A stretch of 64,000 nucleotides of DNA from Rhizophagus irregularis (lineage: Eukaryota > Glomeromycota > Glomeromycetes > Glomerales > Glomeraceae), in assembly GCF_026210795.1 (NCBI RefSeq), contig NC_089441.1, positions 4,588,001 through 4,652,000 of the forward strand. Direction: 5' to 3'. Shown here piece after piece: positions 23,341 to 33,965 of the stretch (positions are counted from its first letter, which is position 1; each line of letters opens with the position of its first letter). The translations under genes and the position numbers were made by a program. Below the pieces are notes generated by a model that was not told the DNA's origin, made no database searches, and saw only the letters and a program-made list of their open reading frames with translations.

Positions 23341-24060
23341 TTATCTTCTATGTGGGGACCTGCTTCTACCTCTTCTTCTATCTCTACTTCTATCCCGTCT
23401 TCTATCTCTACTTCTATCCCGTCTTCTATCTCTACTTCTGTCTCGTCTTCTATCTCTACTTCTGTCTCGTCTTCTATCTCTACTTCTGTCTCGTCTTCTA
23501 TCTCTACTTTTTGATCTACTTTCGGATCGGCACCTAGATCGCGACCTTCTTCTTTCCCTTCGCAATCTATATTCATATCGACATCGATCATGCGCAGCAT
23601 GCTGCCGTCGATACTCTCGTCTAAACAGATCTAAAATCCAATAAAAATATTAATGAATTGAATGAATTGCCTAAATAAAATTAATTTAAAATAATAATTA
23701 ATAATAATTACCAGTTTGTAACCAGAATTCATCGTTCATATTAGCGAAACACGCTCTATCAAAACTATTTGGGCTTACAATAGGAATGTCGTCATCATTA
23801 TTATTTATTAACCTACTGAGGTTTTCATAACCTCGTTTGAGGGCATTCCATTTTGTAGAGCATTGCCTGGGTGTCGCTGCAAATCCAGTTGCAGCGAACA
23901 CCCTATTTGCTATTATTGTCCATGCATTTACATGGTGACGGTTTGCAATTCTTTCAAATTGCTGATGTAAGTTTCTTCGCTCCGCGATTAACTACCTAGC
24001 AGCATTAATCGTCCATTGGAATGGTGGTGGTGGCGGTGGAACAAAAGGTATTAATACTGC
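23341..24060 (-). pseudogene. Myb/SANT-like DNA-binding protein with RS/RD-rich tail, one nonsense change
   Basis: The upstream part (24060-23712) reads PPPPPPFQWTINAAR, then a TAG stop where a Gln codon would need only one C-to-T change, then LIAERRNLHQQFERI, HHVNAWTIIANRVFAATGF and PRQCSTKWNALKRGYENL. That pattern of spaced tryptophans in a three-helix layout suggests a Myb/SANT-like DNA-binding fold. A GTAATT intron (23711-23631) leads to LFRREYRRQHAAHDRCRYEY and a tail of repeated RDRRRDRS units ending SPHRR before the stop at 23341. Splicing fixes this reading of the repeat; the other open frame (acidic EIEDETEV repeats) is a by-product of the 24-bp unit. The start lies upstream of 24060 and was not found. 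The function is unknown; DNA binding at the element ends is a guess. Confidence 0.55.
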
Positions 24061-24955
24061 TATTTTTTATTTTTATGATTTTTTCGTAACTTGAAATTTG
24101 AAAATTAAATACAATTTGAAAATTAAAATACAATTTGGTTTTGAATTGCGAAAAAAAAATTCAAATTTCATAATATTTATAATAATTTTAAAATTCGTTA
24201 TAATGTTTAAAACATGAACTGATGAACATAATAACATTCTACATAATTAAAGTATTTGTAACAAAATAAACACAGTTTTGATTCTAATGTAATAAATTTA
24301 ATTAACGCAGTTCTAAATTTTTTTTTGTAACGCAGTTCTTAAAATTTATTGATCTAATGTAATAAATTTAATTAACAAAGTCCTTAAAACTTATTGATTC
24401 TAATATAATATGCTTATCCTTATTCCTTAATTAAATTGCACTATTTTTAAAATATAATATGCTTATCCTTATTCCTTAATTAAATTGCACTATTTTTAAA
24501 ATATAATATGCTTATTCTTATTCCTTAATTAAATTGCAATGTTTTAAAATATAATATAAAATTACAATTGCTGCATTGCCTGCATAATTATATGTTAACT
24601 GGACTTTGATCGCGAATATTTTGCCCTGCATAATTACATCATTTATTTCCTAAATAGTATCATTATTTAAATCACATGATATTAGAATTAATTCTCATTG
24701 GATTAACTATTGTAATTATTTCTCATTATTATTATTCCTCATTATCATCATAATTATCGTCATTAACACTAGATAAAGTTTAAAAGAACTAAGATGACGG
24801 TAAAATATTGAAGTTTAATCTTTTATCTGTAGATTATTTGATCATCTAAATTATATTATTAATTGGTGTAACTTGGCGTAACTATATGCAAATCTTATGA
24901 TCAACTATGCCCACCTTTCGGCATTAGGCCAAACAGGTTTCGGCAAGCAACCTTA
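24061..24955. other. Right part of E1, AT-rich, short tandem duplication
   Basis: A unit of about 68 bp containing ATATGCTTATCCTTATTCCT occurs two to three times between 24405 and 24545. No gene is visible. Confidence 0.5.
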
Positions 24956-25379
24956 CATACTATATTGATTTTAGTGGAACTTTCAAATGGGAAAATTTCG
25001 CAACACCTTATTCTGATGATGTTTATCAAGAAGGGAGTTTTAGAAATAAACTTTGAATCCAAATTATAAAATAATTGACATAAATATATGCAAATAAATA
25101 AGTAGATCTGTTGCATTATTTTTTTTAAAAAAAAAATCTACAACGAACTTTTTATATTAGAACAATGGACAATATAATAGATTACATGCAAAGAGAATTA
25201 TACAAAATCTTTATTAGGTTACCTCTAAATATAGGTCTAAACCCACTACGTAAATTATTCGTCACTAATTAATTGAAATTCGATCATAAGTCGGGTAATT
25301 AATTATTAATGTATTTGATTATTATTCAGTATATTACCTACAGAAGAGCGCAAAATAAGGGAAATGAGAGGTTATGAAT

Positions 25380-25884
25380 TGAACCCTTTACAGTAAGTAA
25401 TATGAAAAAAAATTCGAAATCTTCTTTGAAGGTCGAAACGAACTAACGTTTCTTTTTCTAAATTTATAAGTTTTAGCTTTTCCGGAGGGGACTTTTGGAC
25501 GGTAAGTTTGTTTTTTGGGAGTAGAGTTTTAAATTTGACTTCAAGAAACGAACTAACGTTTCTTTTTTTAAATTTTGTAGGTTTTAGCTTTTCTTTTCGG
25601 ACGGTAAGTTTGTTTTATAGGAATAGAGTTTTGAAATTGACTTCAAAAAATGTACTAACGTTTCTTTTTTTTAAATTTTGTAGGTTTTAGCTTTTCTGGA
25701 GGGGACTTTCAGATAGTAAGCTAGTTCTTTGGGAGTAATGTTTCGAAATTGGTTTTAAGAAATATGCTGATGTTTTTTTTAAAAAAAATTTGTAAGTTTC
25801 AGCATTGTGGAAACCTTTAGGACTCGATATACTGTTTTTAGGGTTTCAGAATTGAATTCAACGTTTTTTTTTCCAATTTTGTAG
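25380..25884 (+). repeat. Short array of intron-like modules in E0
   Basis: Four modules on the plus strand show textbook splice signals. Exon-like pieces of 23-33 bp beginning GTTTTAGCTTTTC end in GGACG or similar, then GTAAGTTTG, then AACGAACTAACGTTTC (branch-like CTAAC in a short palindrome), T/A-rich sequence and TTTTGTAG. Spacing is about 110-125 bp. It is in the plus orientation, opposite to the large array of G. Confidence 0.7.
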
Positions 25885-25886
25885 GT

Positions 25887-26075
25887 TTATCATCAGAAAC
25901 ACCTTTAAGATATGGCTCAAATTTTTATTGTAATTCAAGCCGGCGACAACAATTTCAATCTTCATTTCATGGACTTAATATTCCTAAAGCTTTCAACGAT
26001 GATCACGGGCGTCATTTTTCCTCGCAAAAACAATGGATGCGATACCTTTTGAACGATCACTTTGATCAAAGTTAA
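25887..26075 (+). other. Exon-like open frame downstream of intron-like modules
   Basis: Directly after a TTTTGTAG acceptor an open frame of 62 codons (LSSETPLRYGSNFYC ... LNDHFDQS) runs to a TAA at 26073-26075. It has a more balanced composition than its surroundings and no start codon near its 5' end. If the modules upstream are real introns, this would be the terminal coding exon. I recognise no family. Confidence 0.3.
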
Positions 26076-26700
26076 GGTTAACTGACATACTGAGACCAAT
26101 CATCATTGAGGAAAATTAAAGATTTGCTTCTGTGACTTTATAGGCGAGGTATGAAACAAGAATTTTCCTTTTGGTGATGCGTTGAGATTTAGTGGCGCCA
26201 TAGCAGCAGTATTACTGTAAGGTCAAAAAGAACTAGTTGCTAGTGTTTTATTTTTATAGATTCCGGCTTCTCTGGGACGAAATTCTGGATGGTAAGTTGT
26301 TTTATTTGAGGTGGAGATGCCATTGGCTTTTGAAACATATTGACGTTCTTTTATATTGCTTTTGTAGGTTCAGTTTATTTTATTCATTAACAGAATTCTA
26401 GATTCAATAAATTTACGGTTATTTTGATGTAGCGGATATTTGCTGCATATTATTATTCATAATAATTATATAGTACATTATTAATATTATAAATACACAA
26501 TTGCTGCATTTAACTGTGAAATCTCATGAAATTCACGATGTCTAAGCCATGTACTGTATGGATGATCGCTAGTCGGGAATTTGTACGAACTAGAAATAAA
26601 AAATTATACATGTACTGCTGTAAATAATAAATATTTTCGTTCCAATAAAATGACAATAAACAAATGGTTATATTAATTACAAAACGTTTTTTAAAAAAAG
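26076..26700. other. Right part of E0, no gene assigned
   Basis: Further TTTATAG and TTTTGTAG acceptor-like sites and a GTAAGTTG donor (about 26291) suggest one or two degenerate modules, then AT-rich sequence leads to the CGGT-rich end. No frame is supported. Confidence 0.4.
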
Positions 26701-26900
26701 CTCGGTAAATCGGTTCAGTTTTCGGTAATTACCGACCGGTATCGGTATTGATGATTACCGAAACTGATCGGCTTCGGTAATCATCAATACCGATACCGAT
26801 CAATTCGGTTCAGTATCGGTTTTTGCAAAAACCGACCGACCGACCGTCAGTTACATGCATTTATAATCAATAAAATTTTTATTAAATAATATTAAGAGTA

Positions 26901-27044
26901 AATTTATTCATCGCACGTGCGATGCATCGCCACTTTCCTTTTTTGTAAATTATTTATGTTGATCAACCTGCTTATACATCGCCACCCCCTTAAAATGGCA
27001 ATGATAAACATAAAAATTTGCATCGCACGTGCGATAAATAAATT
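26901..27044. mobile_element. MITE with CATCGCACGTGCGATG termini
   Basis: AATTTATTCATCGCACGTGC at the left is mirrored near 27044, and each arm itself contains the 16-bp palindrome CATCGCACGTGCGATG or nearly so. The E-box-like CACGTG at the centre of each arm is conserved. Target duplication is not clear. Confidence 0.6.
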
Positions 27045-27869
27045 ATTTCTAATATTAAATATACAAATATTTTTTATAAATAATATAAATAAAAAACTAG
27101 TATAAAATAATATACTATTTGTAAAAAAAATAATATTAGCAAAATATAAACAAAAAAAAAAGTAATTTAATTAGTAATATTATCATTATTTTAAATATAA
27201 AAAAGGAATAATAAAAGGTTAGTAAAAAAAAAGAAATTTAATTAGTAATATTATCATTATTTTAAATATAAAAATGAAATAATAAAAAGTTAGTAATATT
27301 ATTAATATGATTAGTTAGATATAAAAAAGTAATAAAACGATAGTAGTAATAATGTTAGTAATATATTAAAAAAATTAAATAAAATACATAAAAGTAAAAA
27401 AAAAAATATAATTAATATATGTTAACATATAATATTAATATAAAAATAAAAACATAAAGCGGTGTACATATAGTTGTTTAATTAATATTGTTAAAATTCA
27501 CCATTACAATTCCTGAGAGATATTAGTGAAAGTAATTGTTAATTGATATACGTGCATATCACTTTTTGTATAATTAGTAGTTTGGTACAAATATAAGTTT
27601 TTTATTTAATTTTTATTATTATATGTTAAAATAATTTTGGTATTCATTTTTATTGTCTTTTTTTTTCTAAAAAAAAAGAAGAGAAAAGAATATTTTTGAA
27701 AAAATAAACAAAAAATAAACAATAATGTGTTATTAATGCATGTGATCAGCGATCAGCTGAATTTTAATTGGTTAAATATAGAAATGCGAAAATTAAAAAG
27801 CAGAAGTATTTTTTTTAAAATTTAAATCATACAGATTGTTTTTAAAGTTTAATTAGTAATTTAAAAGTT
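27045..27869. other. AT-rich filler inside H
   Basis: Near-repeats of AATTTAATTAGTAATATTAT occur at about 27170 and 27235. Nothing else is recognised. Confidence 0.4.
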
Positions 27870-28145
27870 CTTTTTTTTAATAAGAAAATTTGTAAAAATT
27901 TTTCTTAATACTGCTTAATTTTTAAATTAAAGCCTTAATACTAAATTAGCTAAATTAGAATTAAGAAAAATTTGTGAGAATTTTCTTTGATACTGCTTAA
28001 TTTTTAAATTAAAGCCTTAATATTAAATTAGTTAAATTAGAATTAAGCAGTATTAAGAAAAATTCGCAAGAATTTTCCTTGATACTGCTTAATTTTTAAA
28101 TTAAAGCGCTTAATACTACTAAATTAGTTAAATTAGAATTAACAT
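27870..28145. repeat. Palindromic tandem repeat, about 87-bp unit (block 1)
   Basis: Units carry the near-palindrome AGCAGTATTAAGAAAAATTC ... GAATTTTCCTTGATACTGCT followed by TTAATTTTTAAATTAAAGCC. About three units are seen. A second block in the same orientation lies at 29237-29690. Confidence 0.65.
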
Positions 28146-29236
28146 ATGGGCTGATTTATGGAATTAAGTTTTTATATTCAAAAAACTAACTTTATTAAGA
28201 AAATGCAAATACAAGTTACATGAAAATGATAGATTCACACCGCTGATATAAATAAAATTGATTTGATTATATTATTTTTTGATTTTTTTTAATAATATCA
28301 TTAAAATTAAAAAATTTAAATATAATTGTTATGACAAAATATTGAATAACTTAACGTGTATGTGTGCTAGACGAATGAATTTATATTCATTAGAAAGAGG
28401 TAATCAAGAGCTATCCATAAACCAAATATCACATGAATTGGATCACAAGTTGCTGAATAATTACGTTCAATATATTTATTTTTAACCTTTGACTTTGATC
28501 GTTAATATCTTCACATCTAGTAATTCGATTTGAATAATCTTTTTTCGTTCAGGTAGAGTAGATTCTGGGCTTTCATATGAATATAAATATATGTGTTTAG
28601 CATACATGTACGCCGAGATATTAACGATTTTGTTAATTGAATAAAACTCTGACACAAAAATTTTTAAAATTATAATTCTTACCAAAAGATGATCTTTACA
28701 GGTATTATTGGGCTCTTTTTACTTTACTTAACAAGTTTTTATTTGCCATTTCTGTTTTAAATTGAATAAATTAATAAAATCAATTTTAAAAAGTAATTAA
28801 CAAGTAGAATAAAATTAGTATAGTAAAAAACAAAAAAAATATCTCAAAAACTTTAAATCATAACTCACATTTTTATTTTGTATATATTTTTACTAAAAAA
28901 AAAGAAGGAACTAAGGTTAAAAATAAATGAAAAAAGATTTTTCTTATTAATAAAAATTATTAATATTTGTTTTCTTACTTACTGATTAAAAAAAACCTGC
29001 TATATATGCCTATAAACTTTTCTAAGTCACCTAACAAAAATCTGATTGAAAAGTGATTGAAAAAGAAAGTAGTTGCCATTGTTATTTTTGAATAAACGTT
29101 AAAAAATTTTTTTTTATTTTTTGATAAATTTAGATCATCTGATTATGTAACACATACAATTTAAGCTTGTGAAACATAATTCTTGTTAAAATGTGCAAAT
29201 CTTTATGTTTGGCTAATTTCACGAATTGGAAGATAT
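28146..29236. other. Spacer between two repeat blocks, small mirrored frames
   Basis: A plus frame (CARRMNLYSLERGNQEL, near 28355-28420) and a minus frame (MYAKHIYLYSYESPESTL, near 28610-28550) resemble each other loosely, suggesting an old inverted duplication centred near 28486. Neither is accepted as a gene. Confidence 0.35.
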
Positions 29237-29690
29237 AAGCAGTATTAAGAAAAATTTGCAAGAATTTTCCTTGATACTGCTTAATTTTTAAATTAAAGCC
29301 TTAATACTACTAAATTAGTTAAATTAGAATTAAGCAGTATTAAGAAAAATTCGCAAGAATTTTCCTTGATAATGCTTAATTTTTAAATTAAAGCCTTAAT
29401 ACTAAATTAGTTAAATTAGAATTAAGCAGTATTAAGAAAAATTCGCAAGAATTTTTCTTGATACTGCTTAATTTTTAAATTAAAACCTTAATACTAAATT
29501 AGTTAAATTAGAATTAAGTAGTATTAAGAAAAATTCATGAGAATTTTCCTTGATACTGCTTAATTTTTAAATTATAATTTATAAAAATGATTTATAATTG
29601 AGTTTTTGAATTTAGTATTATCAATCGGACTTTGAACTTAAAAATTAAACAGTATTAACAAAAATTCTTGCGAATTTTTAAATAATTGTG
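29237..29690. repeat. Palindromic tandem repeat, about 87-bp unit (block 2)
   Basis: Four to five units with the same AGCAGTATTAAGAAAAATTC and GATACTGCTTAATTTTTAAA halves as block 1. Together the two blocks may be the ends of one decayed element of about 1.8 kb. Confidence 0.65.
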
Positions 29691-30243
29691 ATTTTACATC
29701 AGTGAGTTTTTGGGTAGTACATATTAGCGGATACTAGTATTGTTTGATGCTTTAAAGTGTAGAAAAACTTACCCTATCACACATCAAATAAATAAAAATT
29801 GGCAAAAAAATCAGATAGCCAATTTTTGGCTATATTTGTCTGATTTGTAGCATTTTGTAGCCAATTTTTTACCATGAATTGACAAAAATTGGATATGCCA
29901 ATTTTTAAATTGCATATTCAAATCAGACTGCTGATTTTAGCTATATTTGTCCGATTTGTGACTTTTTACAGCTGTATTACCAATTCTTAACCACATTTTT
30001 CAGTTTTTTCACTATACAAAAAAATTGTATATACATTATGAAATATATATTTTTATAAAAAATTATATTGTAATATTGAATTAAAATTTAAAAAATATTT
30101 TATTAAGCAATATTAAATAAAAAACTAATCTTAAATAATTAAATTTTAAACAAAATACATTAAGAATATAAATTTACTTGTAATTTAATGTAATACGCAC
30201 AATTATAAAAAATTAATAACTCCACAAATATTAACTGTGCCTT

Positions 30244-31060
30244 CATTAAAATAAATATTCAAGTAGATTCTAAGCTGCTGAACAATTTTTAATTAATAAA
30301 AGAAGTCGATTTACTTTGGCTAAAGTGCTTAAAATACGCTCTGAAGTAACAAAATGGAAAAAATAAAATTCGTAAATGAGTACCGTTGTGAAAATCGTGA
30401 ATAACTCATCAAGTATTAACTGTACCTTCGTAAAAATTAATATCCAAGTAGATTTTGACCTGCTGAACAACTTTCAATTAATAAAAGAAGTCGATTTACT
30501 TTGACTAAAGTGCTCAAAATACGCTCTGAAGTGACAAAACGGAAAAAAATAAAATTCGTAAATGAGTACTGTTGTGAAAATCGTGAATAACTCATCAAGT
30601 ATTAACTGTACCTTCGTAAAAATTAATATCCAAGTAGATTTTGACATGCTAAACAACTATCAATTAATAAAAGAAGTCGATTTACTTTGACTAAAGTGCT
30701 CAAAATACGCTCTGAAGTGACAAAACGGAAAAAAATAAAATTCGTAAATGAGTACCATTGTGAAAATCGTGAATAACTCATCAAGTATTAACTGTACCTT
30801 CGTGAAAATTAATAATCAAGTAGATTTTGACATGCTAAACAACTTTCAATTAATAAAAGAAGTCGATTTACTTTGACTAAAGTGCTCAAAATACGCTCTG
30901 ATGTGACAAAATAAAAAAAATAAAATTCGGGAATGAGTACTGTTGTGAAAATTGTGAATAACTCATCAAGTATTAACTGTACCTTCGTGAAAATTAATAT
31001 CCAAGTAGATTTTAACCTGCCGAACAACTTACAATTAATATAAGAAGTTGATTTACTTTG
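30244..31060. repeat. 186-bp tandem repeat inside C
   Basis: Four full units and a partial one start near 30256, 30441, 30627, 30813 and 30998 (marker ATCCAAGTAGATTTT), a period of 185-186 bp. Units are about 95% alike in the middle and decay outward. Short minus frames inside the units are just the repeat read through and are not genes. Confidence 0.85.
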
Positions 31061-31539
31061 GCTAAAGATCTCAAAATACGCTCTGAATGTAAAAAAGTTT
31101 GTAATTTAATACTACTGTATTATATAAAAAATGTAAATAATTCCAAAAATATTAACTGTACTTTTATGATCTTAACAGTTTTAAACTTACTAAACTACTT
31201 TTAATTAAAAGAATAAGATTTACTTTTGCCAAAATGCTCAAACCATACTTTGAAATATATGTAAAAAAAATATAATATTTGTTTATATTTTAAATAATGA
31301 GTTATTTAATTTAAATGTATTTATATTTAAGAAAAAAAATATTTTAATTCTATTTTATAAAGTATTTAAAAAGTATTTTAGTAAAGTTTTTGAGGCAAAA
31401 AAATAATTATAACTGAAATAAAAAAAAATCTAAGTTAATAAATAAATATTAAACCATAATACATAATCACATGTTATATATTAAAATCAGAAATTTTATA
31501 TTAAAATCGAAAAATCCTATTACAAATAACCAAAAATCG

Positions 31540-31735
31540 GCAATTTCATGTTAAAAATCAGAAATATTATATTAAAATCAGAAATATTTATTAAAATCAG
31601 AAATATTATATTAAAATCAGAAATATTTATTAAAATTGGAAATATTATATTAAAATCAGAAATATTTATTAAAATCAGAAATATTATATTAAAATCAGAA
31701 ATATTTATTAAAATCAGAAATATTATATTAAAATT
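31540..31735. repeat. 39-bp tandem repeat inside C
   Basis: The half-units ATTATATTAAAATCAGAAAT and ATTTATTAAAATCAGAAAT alternate about five times. Confidence 0.85.
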
Positions 31736-31802
31736 GCCAAAAAATCAGACAGCCATATTAAAAAGGGCAAAAATCTGATTTTTATTTATTTGACCTGTGT
31801 AT

Positions 31803-32117
31803 ATCTGTAGAAAATATGTTATAAACGTATGAATTTTAATATACTATAGAATAATACATATACCGTATCCTTTATTTACAATATTTTTGTGAACTGTATA
31901 CAAAATACTGATATACAGTAGAAATGATATACGTTATAGACGTATAAATTTAATATACCGTATCATACAGTATGTTTACCATATACTTTATTGTATTTTT
32001 TACTAAACACATTTTGCGAACAGTATACATTATACTGATATGCCGTATGTAAAAATGCGAACTGTATCAAAAATACGTATATACAGTATAAAAACTGTAT
32101 ACATATTTTTTATAGGG
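31803..32117. repeat. Right subterminal repeats of H
   Basis: Inverted counterpart of 18093-18491, with ATACGTATATACAGTATA, GCGAACAGTATAC and similar motifs up to the terminal TATAGGG. Confidence 0.65.
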
Positions 32118-32720
32118 ATATAATATTAAAAAAATTATTTTTTTAAAAAAAAAATAAATTAAGATTCAGAGGTAAGCATACCTCTGAATTCCAATATCTT
32201 TGATAGGTTTTATCCAGAACTTATATAATATAAAAAAAATTTTTTTTTTTTTAAAATAATAAATTAAGATTCAGAGGTAAGCATCATACAATGAATTCAA
32301 TATCTTTGATAGGTTCTATGCGGAACCTATATAATATAAAAAAATAATTTTTTTTAAAAAAAATAAATTAAATTTTGGAGGTAAGCATATACAGATTCCA
32401 ACTAAAATAAAATCGTAATAGGTTCCATCCAGATATAATATAAAAAAAAGATTATTTTTTTTAAAAAAAAAATAATTAAGATTTAGAGGTAAGCATACCG
32501 AATTCAACTAAAATCTGATGGATTGTACCTAATATAATATAAAAAAAGATTATTTTTTTTAAAAAAATAAATTAAATTTCCGTAAATAAAATTCCGAATT
32601 CCAAATAAAATCATCGATAGGTTCCATCTGAAACCTATATAATATAAAAAAAATTTTTTTTCTCTAAAAATAATTAAAGTTTCAGAGGTGATATACCTCC
32701 AAATTAAAATTGACAATAGG
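32118..32720 (-). repeat. Continuation of GAGGTAAGCATACCTC module array of G
   Basis: About six modules in the same orientation as 17315-18089 follow the right end of H. They are more decayed (one reads CATACCGAATTCAAC). The first resumes the module that H interrupted. Confidence 0.75.
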
Positions 32721-33160
32721 ATCTATTATGTTCTTGACTTACAAACTGAACGTTAACTGACATTCATTAAAAAAATTATTTTTTTTTCAAAGAAGAAAAA
32801 AAAGGAATACGACTTCTTTTTTAGTTCTGATTTTCCTGCATGTTGCAGATTATGTGCCGAATGTTGGACGAATTTGCTTGCTAAAGAACGCCTTGCAAAT
32901 AAATTTTTTTTTAAAAAAAAATTTCTCTGATAAGTTTCGAAGCTTAAAAAATAATAGAAATATTTTTTCTTTGGAATCTTTAACAGATTATTTCCTGAAA
33001 GGTGTTGTAGAAAAAATTATTTCACAAAGTTTTTTTCTTTAGTAATAAGTGTTGTAGAAAAAATTATTTTTTTAAAGTCTTGTAAAGTTTTTTTTTTTAA
33101 AGAGTATTGTAGAAAAAATCATTTAGGTATTAAATCAAGTTAGGGTTAATTATGATAAAA
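32721..33160. repeat. Decayed modules with T-runs, right part of G
   Basis: An AACGTTAACTGACATTC palindrome (about 32749), then repeated TGTTGTAGAAAAAATTATTT segments. A 62-codon frame at 32854-33042 lies across these repeats and is not accepted as a gene. Confidence 0.45.
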
Positions 33161-33438
33161 TTGCAGATTGAACTGATATTTTAATGAAAAAAAAAGCAAA
33201 AATCTGCAAAATTGCAGACTTCAGCATAAATTTCACTTAAAAAAAAGCAGAAATCTGCAAAATCACAGACTTTTCGCAGAAATGCATACATAAAAAATCA
33301 TTATTGCATAACTTTGTTAAAAATAAAAAGTGAAAATCTGCAAAATCGCAGACTTCTACATAAATTCACAAAAAAAATGCGGAGATCTGCTAATTTTACA
33401 GATCTCTACAGTTCTGCATCTTAAAAAATTTCCCGATG
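33161..33438. repeat. Right subterminal repeats of G
   Basis: At least four copies of AAAATCTGCAAAATYGCAGA spaced about 65 bp apart lead to the terminal AAAAAATTTCCCGATG. Confidence 0.6.
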
Positions 33439-33728
33439 AAAAAGAACCACACATATATACTAATCTATATCCTAACCCTAAATTTTTGAAATAATTCCAA
33501 ATTTCAGAAATCAATCATACGTATAGTCAAATCACCTGACATTATAATAACACTAATAATACAAAATTTTTTACTTGATTTTTCTCTTATAGCAGTAAAG
33601 AAATATGATATTGAGACTCATACTGAATTTTAATTACTGCACTTATCACATTTTTGTAGATCTATTGTATAATTTTTTATATTATATTGATTTTTTTTTA
33701 ACACATTAAAAAAACTGTTATTTTCTAA

Positions 33729-33965
33729 ATGTCAAATTCTAATCAGCAAAGACTTTATAAAAAAGAAAATTATTCTATTTCACTTGAAATAATATATTAT
33801 GATAACCAAAAATTTGTTTATAATGTTATTCAAGAAGGTATCTACCTATCGGCTATGAATTATATTGAAACACCTAATTATTTTCCTATATCTGATAATT
33901 ATATTATTAAAACTACCTGGAATCAGGCTAATAACAGCTGTACTATTCAATATTCTATTTATTAA
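33729..33965 (+). CDS. Unknown 78-residue ORF, possibly first exon of a decayed gene
   Basis: The frame begins MSNSNQQRLYKKENYSISLE and ends TTWNQANNSCTIQYSIY with TAA. The residue mix is protein-like, unlike most short frames here. Downstream sequence to about 34260 has further short coding-like pieces (FSAQSPFNTSVELYK, then RPLKLHKESIKTT) with intron-like GTAAGT and TTTAG sites between, which suggests a longer multi-exon gene now broken. I recognise no family. Confidence 0.35.
   Translation: MSNSNQQRLYKKENYSISLEIIYYDNQKFVYNVIQEGIYLSAMNYIETPNYFPISDNYIIKTTWNQANNSCTIQYSIY

Larger units (their letters stand above)
23035..24955. mobile_element. Element E1 (1.9 kb), with Myb/SANT-RS protein
   Basis: The ends TAAGGTAACTAG and GCAACCTTA are inverted, with GTTTCGGC/GCCGAAACC arms behind them, and the 8-bp duplication CATACTAT stands at 23027-23034 and 24956-24963. 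It is nested in E0. The same terminal sequence TAAGGTTGCTTG bounds the small MITE F at 57891-58134, so E1 may be the larger relative of that MITE. It carries a minus-strand gene with a DNA-binding domain but no recognisable catalytic transposase. Confidence 0.8.
18503..26854. mobile_element. Element E0 carrying a hAT transposase (8.35 kb)
   Basis: An 11-base direct repeat ATGCATTTATA occurs at 18492-18502 and 26855-26865. Both ends are crowded with CGGT, CCGATCGGTTTCGG and ACCGAACCG motifs (18505-18832 and 26701-26847), typical of hAT subterminal regions. A decayed hAT transposase lies at 19413-22265. The terminal inverted repeat itself is poor, so the exact ends and whether the duplication is 8 or 11 bp are open. 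E1 and a short intron-like array lie inside. Confidence 0.6.
29778..31799. mobile_element. CAC-ended nonautonomous element C (2.0 kb)
   Basis: Termini CACACATCAAATAAATAAAA and its near-inverse (TTTTATTTATTTGACCTGTG) carry the 3-bp duplication TAT at 29775-29777 and 31800-31802. Subterminal GGCAAAAAAATCAGATAGCC sequences occur at both ends. The interior is two tandem arrays and no coding frame. It belongs to the same class as MITEs A and B and element I. Confidence 0.8.
18090..32117. mobile_element. Composite element H (14.0 kb) nested in G
   Basis: The termini CCCTATAAAAAATATATATAC and the inverted TATTTTTTATAGGG bound the region, and ATA is duplicated at 18087-18089 and 32118-32120. Removing H and one ATA restores CCTATATAATAT, the exact sequence found at this position in neighbouring modules, which is strong proof of the insertion boundaries. 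About 300-390 bp at each end carry dispersed ATACGGT/CAGTATA motifs. H contains E0 and C and no transposase clearly its own. Confidence 0.8.
14309..33438. mobile_element. Composite element G (19.1 kb with nested insertions)
   Basis: The left terminus CATCGGGAAATTTTTT is exactly inverted at the right terminus. Just inside both ends lie related subterminal repeats built on CTGCGCAGATTTTT (left) and AAAATCTGCAAAATCGCAGA (right). AAA flanks both sides, which would fit a 3-bp duplication but carries little information. Without nested element H (14.03 kb) and a MITE, the original element would be about 4.9 kb and consist almost wholly of intron-like module arrays. No coding region can be assigned to G itself, so it is probably nonautonomous. 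The left junction lies inside a LINE endonuclease remnant. Confidence 0.65.

Noticed and set aside
23325..23600. Acidic 91-residue frame (EIEDETEV repeats) on the minus strand.
   Set aside because: The upstream exon splices into the other phase, giving the RS/RD-rich tail; the acidic frame has no exon to join.
30270..31027. Three similar minus-strand frames (KSTWILIFTKVQLILDEL).
   Set aside because: They are the 186-bp tandem repeat read in one open phase; the similarity follows from the repeat and there is no sign of selection.
33439..33700. Continuation of the LINE endonuclease remnant beyond element G.
   Set aside because: A few peptide-like stretches are visible, but the match to the expected endonuclease end is too weak to claim.
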